Source: Acetobacterium fimetarium (GTDB lineage Bacteria > Bacillota > Clostridia > Eubacteriales > Eubacteriaceae). From it: 64,000 bases of DNA. Each line of letters opens with the position of its first letter. Position 1 is the stretch's first letter. The notes below the pieces were generated by a model that did no database searches, was not told the DNA's origin, and was given only the letters and a program-made list of their open reading frames with translations. Positions 16,856-23,641 of the stretch are shown in pieces. A program made the position numbers and the translations under genes. Location of the stretch: assembly GCF_014284475.1 (NCBI RefSeq), contig NZ_WJBC01000007.1, forward strand, positions 62,001 through 126,000, in the 5' to 3' direction.

Positions 16856-18317
16856 TAATCATCTCCCGCAACTCTTCCATCTTTGCCCCAATCTCCCCGG
16901 CCAGCTCATCCAGTCGGGCCATAATCACTGCCGGTGGATCGTATTCCACCTGCTCGTAGATCACTTCTTTGTAGCGGTTGATCGAGAGGTCGTAGCCGTT
17001 GTCGACGATGGCCTGTTTGTCGACGAAGAAAGACGGCTCGGTTTTGGCCCGATCCACTTCCCCATCGAGATTATGGAAGCGGGCAATAATATCGGGGATA
17101 TCGTTGGCGGCAATGGGGTTTCTTTTGTCGTCGAGGCTGTAGCCGTCGGCCTTCATATCGTAGAACCAGACCTTGTCGGTGCCGCCGGCGCCGGTTTTGG
17201 TGAATACCAGAATGGCGGTGGACACGCCGGCGTAGGGTTTAAAGACGCCGGAGGGCATCGAAATCACAGCCTGAAGCTGATGGTTTTCGACCAGTTCGGC
17301 GCGCAGGGTTTTGTGGGCTTTGGTGGAGCCGAACAGCACCCCATCCGGGGCGATGCAGGCACAGCGGCCGCCTTTTTTAAGCATCCGCAAAAACAGCGCA
17401 ATAAACAGCAGCTCAGTCTTCTTGGTATTGCAGACGGCTTTGAGATTATCGTTGATGCTTTCGGCATCGACGGTGCCGGTAAAGGGCGGATTGGCTAGAA
17501 TCACATCGTACTGGCTGGCAATCTCGTTCTGTTTGGAGAGACTGTCCTGGTAGTCGATATGGGGGTTGGTAATTGAATGGAGCATCAGGTTCATGGCCGA
17601 CAGCCGCAGCATCGTGCGGTCGGTGTCAAAGCCGGAAAAGGCGGCGCTGTCAAAATGCTGCCACTGGTCGGCGGTCATCTGGGCCTCATAGGTTTCCCGG
17701 ATATACTCGGCGCTGGTGACTAAAAATCCGGCGGTGCCACAAGCGGGATCACATATTTTGTCGTCCGGGGTCGGCGCCACCAGTCGCACCATCAGATCCC
17801 GGATCTGTTTGGGGGTGCGGAACTGCCCGTTCTGTCCGGCGGTAGCCAGCTTACCCAGCATATACTCGTAGAGATCCCCCTGCATGTCCCGGCCGCTGAG
17901 ATCCTGCTCGTAGAGCTCGTCCAGGCCGGTGATGACTTTCTGGAGCACCTGGGGGGTTGGCATCAGGAACATGGCATCGTCCATATAGCGGGAGAAGGCG
18001 GTCTGGGATGACCCGTTCATCTTTTTGATAAAGGGAAAGACCTGCTGGCTGATGATCTCGTAAATCGCCCGGGGGTCTTTTTCCTTAAAGCGGCTCCAGC
18101 GCATGGCTTGTCCGGCCTCGGTCTGGGGAAAGACTTTGGGCATGGTTTCCCCGGTGAGATTTTCAAAGCTTTCATTCTCCAGTTCTTTTTCATCCAATGA
18201 CCGGATAAACATCAGATAGGTTAGCTGTTCGATGACAGTGAGGGGGTTGCTGATCCCGCCCGCCCAGATATCGGTCCATATTTTATCGACTTTGTTTTTT
18301 ACTTCGCCTGTGATCAT
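16848..18317 (-). CDS. hsdM: Type I restriction-modification methyltransferase subunit M
   Basis: A 489-residue N6-adenine DNA methyltransferase. It has an N-terminal helical domain (about 1-130), SAM-binding motif I ICDPACGTAGFL near residue 190 and catalytic motif IV ILANPPF near residue 275. It begins the co-directional set hsdM-hsdS-(rhuM remnant)-fic-hsdR. With HsdS it methylates the recognition site on both strands and protects it from HsdR. The start MITGEVKNKVDKIW is typical for the family. Confidence 0.94.
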   Translation of the reverse strand: MITGEVKNKVDKIWTDIWAGGISNPLTVIEQLTYLMFIRSLDEKELENESFENLTGETMPKVFPQTEAGQAMRWSRFKEKDPRAIYEIISQQVFPFIKKMNGSSQTAFSRYMDDAMFLMPTPQVLQKVITGLDELYEQDLSGRDMQGDLYEYMLGKLATAGQNGQFRTPKQIRDLMVRLVAPTPDDKICDPACGTAGFLVTSAEYIRETYEAQMTADQWQHFDSAAFSGFDTDRTMLRLSAMNLMLHSITNPHIDYQDSLSKQNEIASQYDVILANPPFTGTVDAESINDNLKAVCNTKKTELLFIALFLRMLKKGGRCACIAPDGVLFGSTKAHKTLRAELVENHQLQAVISMPSGVFKPYAGVSTAILVFTKTGAGGTDKVWFYDMKADGYSLDDKRNPIAANDIPDIIARFHNLDGEVDRAKTEPSFFVDKQAIVDNGYDLSINRYKEVIYEQVEYDPPAVIMARLDELAGEIGAKMEELREMING

Positions 18318-18589
18318 TTTTTCTCCTGATTTCCTGTATCTATTTTATTTGCCCAAGCAGGTTTTATTCTGCAGTGTTTTATTTTTTCATTCATTCATAA
18401 TTATACGCTTTTCATATGGATATGGCTATTCCCAATCACACTTTTACGCCATGCTTATTCCCTGCATTCACTTCTTTTAACAAATGTCAATAATCCACAC
18501 AACAAACCACCCCGATGCTGTACCACAGTCTTTATTAAACAAAGAATGATACAATACCTTCATCAAATCTACCGATTGGAGTTACAAAA

Positions 18590-19411
18590 ATGAAGAAAGA
18601 CCTTATCCTGACCAAACAGCTGGCGATTCTTGAAAAGCAGGAGCAGAAGTTTTTGAATCAGAAAGACAGTCCGTTTATCAAATCAAACTTCACTCCTGTG
18701 GTCAATAAAATCCAGGCTAAAATACCGGAAAAACTGCAAGCCACCCTCGACACAGCCTTCTACATGGGCTTTCATTTTGTGTTCGAAAAAGGAAACAGTC
18801 TCATCGAAAAAACATACAACAAAGATAACATCGATGTAAAATACGATTTAAATAATTACGCGCTTGAAAAATATATGAGTAAAAAACATCTGAAAACGCT
18901 GGATAAATCCTCACAGCAGTCCAAAGCCATCAATGAATCCATTGCGGCAATCGAAGGCGGCGTTCTGGGCTTGCTGGGGATTGGACTTCCGGATATCCCG
19001 CTGTTTCTTGGCGTCATCATCAAAACCATCAATGAAATTGCCCTGTCCTACGGCTACCAGTACACCTCCCATGAGGAAAAAGCGTACATCCTTTATCTGA
19101 TCTGTGCCGCCATGACGAAAGAGGATCTGCGAAAAGCCTATGATCAGAAAATCGAGCGTTTAGGCAAGCATATTGATGCCCAAACGCCGATGGACATTGA
19201 TCTGAAAGCGGTCATGAAAGAAACCTCCGACCTTTTATCCAACACCCTGCTGACTGCCAAATTTATCCAGGGACTGCCCATCGTGGGCGTCATCGGTGGC
19301 GTGGTCAATCCCTTGATGGTCAATAAAATCGGTAAATACGCCCGGATCAAGTATAAGAAGCGTTATCTGCTTTCCAAGCTCAGTTCAATCAACGATTCGA
19401 CCGGTCTATAA
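18590..19411 (+). CDS. EcsC family protein
   Basis: A 273-residue protein with the EcsC pattern: an N-terminal charged helix, AFYMGFHFVFEKG, a GGVLGLLGIGLPDIPLFL amphipathic stretch near residue 125 followed by GVIIKTINEIALSYGY, and a C-terminal PIVGVIGGVVNPLMVNKI segment. EcsC homologues are named after the third gene of a Bacillus ABC transporter operon but have no settled function. It is monocistronic here, divergent from hsdM, and no ecsA or ecsB is present. Confidence 0.78.
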   Translation: MKKDLILTKQLAILEKQEQKFLNQKDSPFIKSNFTPVVNKIQAKIPEKLQATLDTAFYMGFHFVFEKGNSLIEKTYNKDNIDVKYDLNNYALEKYMSKKHLKTLDKSSQQSKAINESIAAIEGGVLGLLGIGLPDIPLFLGVIIKTINEIALSYGYQYTSHEEKAYILYLICAAMTKEDLRKAYDQKIERLGKHIDAQTPMDIDLKAVMKETSDLLSNTLLTAKFIQGLPIVGVIGGVVNPLMVNKIGKYARIKYKKRYLLSKLSSINDSTGL

Positions 19412-19583
19412 GAAATGTAACATGATTTAAAATGAAAACAAACAGGTTTTTTAAAAAATATTTTTCTTCATTTGCGAACCGATTCTGTAAGTCTGGCCCT
19501 ACACCTCTTCAACTGACAAAACTTTATTGAATCTGAATTAAAGCAAGAAATGTCACATTTTTATACATAATCATTATAATAAC

Positions 19584-19612
19584 TTGAATGTTGTTCGTGA
19601 TCTGGGTATAAT
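19584..19612 (+). promoter_or_regulatory. Promoter of the AbiEi-type gene
   Basis: TTGAAT (19584-19589), 17-base spacer, TATAAT (19607-19612); the ribosome site GAGGTG follows at once. The same -35 word and spacing recur before the downstream toxin-antitoxin pair at 20325. Confidence 0.7.
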
Positions 19613-19630
19613 AAAGACGAGGTGATGCAC

Positions 19631-20245
19631 ATGTTGACCATTGATGAAATCAAATCTGAATTCGAACCAAATACCCCAATTTTTTTATCTGACTTGGAAA
19701 ATAGAAATAAAATTTCAAGTGATGCATTAAGAAAATTTTTATCAAGGATGGTTCGTGCCGGCTTAATCAAGCGATTTCAAAAGGGCGTTTATTATATTCC
19801 AGAAAAAACAATCTACGGCGAATCATCACTCAACCCGGCTGATGTCATCAAACGAAAATACTTAAGTAACGGTAAAAAGCAGTATGGCGTACTGACTGGT
19901 TTGTCACTGTTGAATAAATGGGGGCTTACAACTCAGGTTCCAAACGTTATTGAAATAGTAACCAACAATGAAACGAACCGAAAAAGGTTGATTAAGGTCG
20001 GTAGCCAAAGCGTCATACTCCGGTGTGCCAAAACCCCAATTTCGGAAACAAACATCAACATCATTGAATTTCTGGAAGCCGTGTCAAATATTGATTTTAA
20101 TGATAAAGAACAGGTCAATCGCTTGAGAACTTATTTGAAAAACGAACACTTTTTGAGAACTGTTCTTGATCCGGTGCTGATTAATTATCCCAAACAGACG
20201 TATAAAAAATTAGTAGAGAGTGGCATGATCAATGAATTTGCATAA
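19631..20245 (+). CDS. AbiEi-type / DUF6088 antitoxin-like protein (orphan)
   Basis: A 204-residue protein whose N-terminal winged helix (DALRKFLSRMVRAGLIKRFQKGVYYIP, about residues 30-57) and following core (YGVLTGLSLLNKWGLTTQVP) fit the AbiEi/DUF6088 antitoxins of type IV toxin-antitoxin systems. These bind their own promoter and counter a nucleotidyltransferase toxin (AbiEii) encoded just downstream. Here the downstream frame is only 30 codons, so the antitoxin seems to be an orphan. The start at ATG 19631 has GAGGTG six to seven bases before it. Confidence 0.75.
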   Translation: MLTIDEIKSEFEPNTPIFLSDLENRNKISSDALRKFLSRMVRAGLIKRFQKGVYYIPEKTIYGESSLNPADVIKRKYLSNGKKQYGVLTGLSLLNKWGLTTQVPNVIEIVTNNETNRKRLIKVGSQSVILRCAKTPISETNINIIEFLEAVSNIDFNDKEQVNRLRTYLKNEHFLRTVLDPVLINYPKQTYKKLVESGMINEFA

Positions 20246-20324
20246 AAACGATTATGGAAAATTGCGTGAAAAATCATGCCTTATTCATCTTAGTTTAGTC
20301 ATTCTTTTCAATTACACAAAATAA
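20232..20324 (+). pseudogene. Possible stump of the AbiEii-type toxin gene
   Basis: A 30-codon frame starts at an ATG overlapping the end of the antitoxin gene, the usual layout of abiEi-abiEii, and begins MNLHKNDYGKLREK, which is like the start of nucleotidyltransferase toxins. It then runs into unrelated residues and a stop. Too short for certainty. Confidence 0.35.
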
Positions 20325-20353
20325 TTGAATATCGTCACCAATATGGATATAAT
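20325..20353 (+). promoter_or_regulatory. Promoter of the ParE-type toxin-antitoxin operon
   Basis: TTGAAT (20325-20330), 17-base spacer, TATAAT (20348-20353), followed by ribosome site AAAGGAGC and the antitoxin ATG at 20385. Confidence 0.7.
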
Positions 20354-20384
20354 AATATTAACCGATGGAAAGGAGCTGATTCAA

Positions 20385-20549
20385 ATGTCACCATTGGCAA
20401 AAGAACATGAACCCGATTTGATCGAACAGGAAAAAAATCTATTCAAGCAACTTGATAAAGGTATCGATGAAATGGAGCGAGGACAGGCCATTTATTTAAA
20501 TGAATCAATCGCACGGATTAGGGAGAAGCTGGAAATCCATGAAGTATAA
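20385..20549 (+). CDS. Small antitoxin of a type II toxin-antitoxin pair
   Basis: A 54-residue acidic, helical protein (MSPLAKEHEPDLIEQEK, then LDKGIDEMERGQAIYL). The position before, and 11-base overlap with, a ParE-like toxin gene identifies it as the antitoxin; the C-terminal part would wrap the toxin. It lacks an obvious ribbon-helix-helix N-terminus, so DNA binding is uncertain. The start ATG at 20385 is chosen for its AAAGGAGC site. Confidence 0.72.
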   Translation: MSPLAKEHEPDLIEQEKNLFKQLDKGIDEMERGQAIYLNESIARIREKLEIHEV

Positions 20550-20859
20550 GGTATTACAAACGCCTGAAGCTGAAAATGATATTTTTCAATTGGCAGACTA
20601 TCTGGTTAACACTCTAAAAAACCAAATAGCTGCCAATGATTTTTTGAACAGGTATTATCAAATGGCTGAGAGCCTGGAAACCTTCCCTTTTGGCTATCGA
20701 GGCATCAGTTTTGAATACAGAGGTTACGAAATTAGACTGAAACCCTATGATTCTTATAATATTTTCTTTATCGTCGATACCAGCAAACGGACAGTTACTA
20801 TTTTGCGGGTACTTAAAGACCGTCAAGACTGGAAATCACTGCTTTTAAGAAATGAGTAG
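20539..20859 (+). CDS. ParE/RelE-superfamily toxin
   Basis: A 106-residue protein with the ParE/RelE fold pattern: MKYKVLQTPEAENDIFQLADYL at the start, a central FPFGYRGISFEYRGYEIRL and IFFIVDTSKRTVTILRVLKDRQDW at the end. ParE toxins block gyrase and RelE toxins cut ribosome-bound mRNA; sequence alone does not separate them, though the IxRVLxDRQDW end is common in ParE. The ATG at 20539 overlaps the antitoxin gene by 11 bases. Confidence 0.82.
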   Translation: MKYKVLQTPEAENDIFQLADYLVNTLKNQIAANDFLNRYYQMAESLETFPFGYRGISFEYRGYEIRLKPYDSYNIFFIVDTSKRTVTILRVLKDRQDWKSLLLRNE

Positions 20860-20899
20860 TCTAAGTGTTTATCCCATTACATTCTTCAACAACTGCCAG

Positions 20900-20963
20900 A
20901 CCACCCATATTTATATTGCATTCTGAAGTCAGTGGCTCCATATGCAATATAAATATGGGTGGT
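20900..20963. repeat. Perfect 22-base inverted repeat
   Basis: Arms 20900-20921 and 20942-20963 (ACCACCCATATTTATATTGC plus AT and its exact complement) with a 20-base loop. It lies just after the toxin stop and just before the terminator facing the LpdD-like gene. It could be a strong hairpin in the toxin transcript or the ends of a small mobile unit. Confidence 0.7.
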
Positions 20964-20969
20964 GTCTTT

Positions 20970-21006
20970 GAAAAACCGCATCCCTCCCGGATCCGGTTTT
21001 TTTTGA
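20970..21006. terminator. Bidirectional terminator between toxin and ubiD operon
   Basis: AAAAACCGCATCC and GGATCCGGTTTTT pair (one mismatch) around a short loop, with A and T runs on both sides, so it can end the minus-strand ubiD operon as well as plus-strand transcripts. Confidence 0.75.
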
Positions 21007-21011
21007 TGCTG

Positions 21012-21356
21012 TCATTTTGTTTTCGCCTGTTCTATCATCGCCATGATCTGTCTGATGCCCTCTTCCCCATTGGTCATCACCTGTCTGATTTGCGCCTGGT
21101 CAATGTCGTCCAGATGAAAGCCGGCGCAGACGGTACAGACACAGTGGAATGCCGCGGATACTTTTCGGGCCAGGGGAATGGCCAGGGCGTCATCGCGGTG
21201 CTCCCGGGCGGTATAGACGCACATCCGGCCATCGTCGCCGACGGCCGTGCCGCCGATGTGGACGGTGCCGCCGGTCAGAAGAATCAGCACATCGGCGCCA
21301 ACCAGCGTGATCTCGTAGTGCAGCGCGGTCGGTCCGCTGCCCACTGTCAATTTCAT
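21012..21356 (-). CDS. LpdD-like protein (possible prenylated-FMN chaperone)
   Basis: A 114-residue protein. The pattern (LVGADVLILLTGGTVHIGGTAVG early, a segment starting HRDDALAIPLARKV, then TVCAGFHLDDIDQAQIRQVM) matches the small LpdD-type partners encoded with UbiD-type decarboxylases such as gallate decarboxylase. The Pfam label is prenylated flavin chaperone LpdD-like. It is the last gene of the ubiD-hyuA-hyuB-ubiX operon and overlaps ubiX by four bases (ATGA). A role in cofactor delivery or maturation of the UbiD protein is inferred from this company. Confidence 0.75.
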   Translation of the reverse strand: MKLTVGSGPTALHYEITLVGADVLILLTGGTVHIGGTAVGDDGRMCVYTAREHRDDALAIPLARKVSAAFHCVCTVCAGFHLDDIDQAQIRQVMTNGEEGIRQIMAMIEQAKTK

Positions 21357-21913
21357 GATTCATGCCCCCAGCGCTGATACAGCGTATGAGGGATGCGCAG
21401 GAGATCGAAGACCTTGCCGACGCTCTGGTTGATGACATCGTCGATGGTCTCGGGCTTATGGTAGAAACCGGGCATCGGCGGCAGGATGATGCCGCCGGCT
21501 TCGGTGACGGTGGTCATGTTGCGCAGATGGATCAGCGTCAGCGGGGTTTCCCGGACCATCAGAATCAGCGGTCTTCGTTCCTTCAGCGCGACGTCTGCGA
21601 CCCGGACGATCAGGTTGTCGCTGAAGCCATTGGCGACACCGGCCAGTGTTTTCATGCTGCAGGGGGCGATCACGGTAGCCTCAGTGCCGTAAGAGCCGCT
21701 CGAAACCGCCGCCGCCATGTCACGGCTGTCATAGACGACATCCGCCAGGGACCGGACGTCGGCTTCGCTGTAGTCCGTTTCCAGAGCGATGGTTTGGCGG
21801 CCCCAGTCGCTGAGAATCAGAGCGATGTGGTGCTCGGTTTCCTTCAGGGCTTCGAGCAGCCTGATGCCGTAGATGACGCCGGACGCGCCGGTTATTCCGA
21901 CTGTAATTTTCAT
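21353..21913 (-). CDS. ubiX: Flavin prenyltransferase UbiX
   Basis: A 186-residue UbiX protein that joins a dimethylallyl group to reduced FMN, giving the prFMN cofactor of UbiD enzymes. Visible hallmarks: GITGASGVIYGIRLLE (phosphate-binding start), APCSMKTLAGVANGFSDNL (S, N and D around the flavin) and an RPLILMVRETPLTLIHLRNM helix. Length is normal. It overlaps hyuB by four bases upstream and the lpdD-like gene by four downstream, so its product is made together with the UbiD encoded at the head of the operon. Confidence 0.93.
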   Translation of the reverse strand: MKITVGITGASGVIYGIRLLEALKETEHHIALILSDWGRQTIALETDYSEADVRSLADVVYDSRDMAAAVSSGSYGTEATVIAPCSMKTLAGVANGFSDNLIVRVADVALKERRPLILMVRETPLTLIHLRNMTTVTEAGGIILPPMPGFYHKPETIDDVINQSVGKVFDLLRIPHTLYQRWGHES

Positions 21914-23640
21914 TTGGTGCCTCTCAGTTTTTCGGTTTTTTCAAAATCAATGCCGGCTGCGGTGATGGCAACGCCATAAACCGTCTCGGCCGTTTGTTTC
22001 GTGATAATCTCATCGCGGACATCCTCATAGACTTTTTCGATCGGACGCTTCAGGGGATCACCCCAGCCGCCACCGCCGCTGGTGTTCAGACAGACCCGGT
22101 CGCCCTTGACCGCATGGCGCGGGTTTTCCTTGCTCGCCATGACGATTTCCTGACCGTCGTGGACAAAGACGCCCCGATTCAGGCTGCCCTGCTGGCCGCC
22201 CCGCAGGCCGTAGGGGGCGAATTTGATGCCGTCGCCGAAATTGACGACATCGCTTTGTTCGGCATAGAGCTCGAAGGCGTATTTCATACCGCAGCCGCCG
22301 CGGTATTCCCCGGCTCCGGCCGTATCGGTGTCCATTTCATGATAGAGCGTGATGTGGGGATACTGCACTTCATTGGATTCGATATTCGGTGCCTTGACGC
22401 CGCCGAAATTCGACAGGGTGGCCATATAGGGATTGCCGTCATGCCCCTGCATCGCCCCACCGCTACCGAGGGAGCAGAATGAAAAGCCCACATAGTAGCG
22501 GTTGGTGCGGGGGTCCACGCCGTAATAGGATGGTCCCAGATAGCGGTGGTAGCCCGCCGCCACCCGGCCGGAAATGGCCTGATCCAGCGCCTGAAAAATC
22601 GTGCCGATGATTTCGCTGGCCGGGGTCAGGGTGCAGAGCGTCATCGGCGCCGGCTCATACGGATTGACCAGCGAGCCTTTGGGCAGATTGACATCGATGC
22701 AACCGAAGGCGCCGCCGTTTCGCGGAATATCCTTGCCCAGAAACCAGAGCACGGCGATGCCGGAGGCGCAGGTGGCGGTGACCACCGAAGTGTTGATAAA
22801 GCCTTTCACCTGCGGATCGGTCCCGGCAAAATCCACCAGCAGGTGGTCTCCCGTCACGGTGACGGAAACGGCAATCTTGACGGGTTCTTCCTGAAAACCG
22901 TCGTCGTCGATATAATCCACCGCCGCGTAGGTGCCGTCGGGGATCTCGGCAATGCGTTTCCGGGTCAGCGCTTCGGTCTGTTTGAGCGTATCCTGCACGG
23001 CTTTTCTGACCGTCTCAACCGAATAGGTCGCCAGCATTTCTTTGATCCGTTTGGCGGCCACCCGGTTGGAGCCGATCTGGGCCAGAAAATCGCTGGTCAG
23101 CATCTCCGGGTTCCGGGTGTTCAGCGTGATCAGATCCAAGACATCCTGGATCATCTCATTATTTTTCATCAGTTTGGTCGGCGGAATACGGATGCCCTCC
23201 TGAAAGATCTCCGTCGCCTTGGGATTGTAGCTGCCGGCAGTGGAGCCGCCGATGTCCCCGTGATGGGCGCGGCTGACGCTGAAGAACAGCAGCTCGCCGT
23301 CGTAAAAAATCGGCGTGATGATGCCGATATCCGGCAGATGGTTGCCGCCGTCGTAGGGATCATTGATGATGAAGACATCGCCGTCGTCGATGCGGCTGCC
23401 ATATTTGCGCAGCAGCGCCTTGACGCTGAAGGCGCCGGCGGTGGCCAGAATCGGAATGCCGCTGATCTGGGAGACCAGCTCGCCGTCCTGGTCGCAGATG
23501 CAGCAGGCAAAATCACAGGCTTCCGCAAAAATCGGGGAATGGGCGGAATGCTCCAGAGCAATGCCCATTTCGCCGGTGATGCTGTCGAGACGGTTGATGA
23601 TCACCGCCCGGTTGATAATATCGTCTGTTCGCTGATTCAT
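21910..23640 (-). CDS. Hydantoinase B / oxoprolinase / acetone carboxylase beta-like subunit
   Basis: A 576-residue HyuB-family protein. Family signatures are present: INDPYDGGNHLPDIGII near residue 93, SRAHHGDIGGSTAGSY near residue 123 (metal-binding histidines and aspartates), a glycine-rich RGGCGMKYAFELY region and a GGGGWGDPLKRP end. In known systems the subunit pairs with a HyuA ATPase to hydrolyse hydantoins or 5-oxoproline, or to carboxylate acetone or acetophenone. The partner hyuA lies immediately upstream (one-base gap). No gamma subunit of the acetone carboxylase type is present. Confidence 0.9.
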   Translation of the reverse strand: MNQRTDDIINRAVIINRLDSITGEMGIALEHSAHSPIFAEACDFACCICDQDGELVSQISGIPILATAGAFSVKALLRKYGSRIDDGDVFIINDPYDGGNHLPDIGIITPIFYDGELLFFSVSRAHHGDIGGSTAGSYNPKATEIFQEGIRIPPTKLMKNNEMIQDVLDLITLNTRNPEMLTSDFLAQIGSNRVAAKRIKEMLATYSVETVRKAVQDTLKQTEALTRKRIAEIPDGTYAAVDYIDDDGFQEEPVKIAVSVTVTGDHLLVDFAGTDPQVKGFINTSVVTATCASGIAVLWFLGKDIPRNGGAFGCIDVNLPKGSLVNPYEPAPMTLCTLTPASEIIGTIFQALDQAISGRVAAGYHRYLGPSYYGVDPRTNRYYVGFSFCSLGSGGAMQGHDGNPYMATLSNFGGVKAPNIESNEVQYPHITLYHEMDTDTAGAGEYRGGCGMKYAFELYAEQSDVVNFGDGIKFAPYGLRGGQQGSLNRGVFVHDGQEIVMASKENPRHAVKGDRVCLNTSGGGGWGDPLKRPIEKVYEDVRDEIITKQTAETVYGVAITAAGIDFEKTEKLRGTK

Positions 23641-23641
23641 G

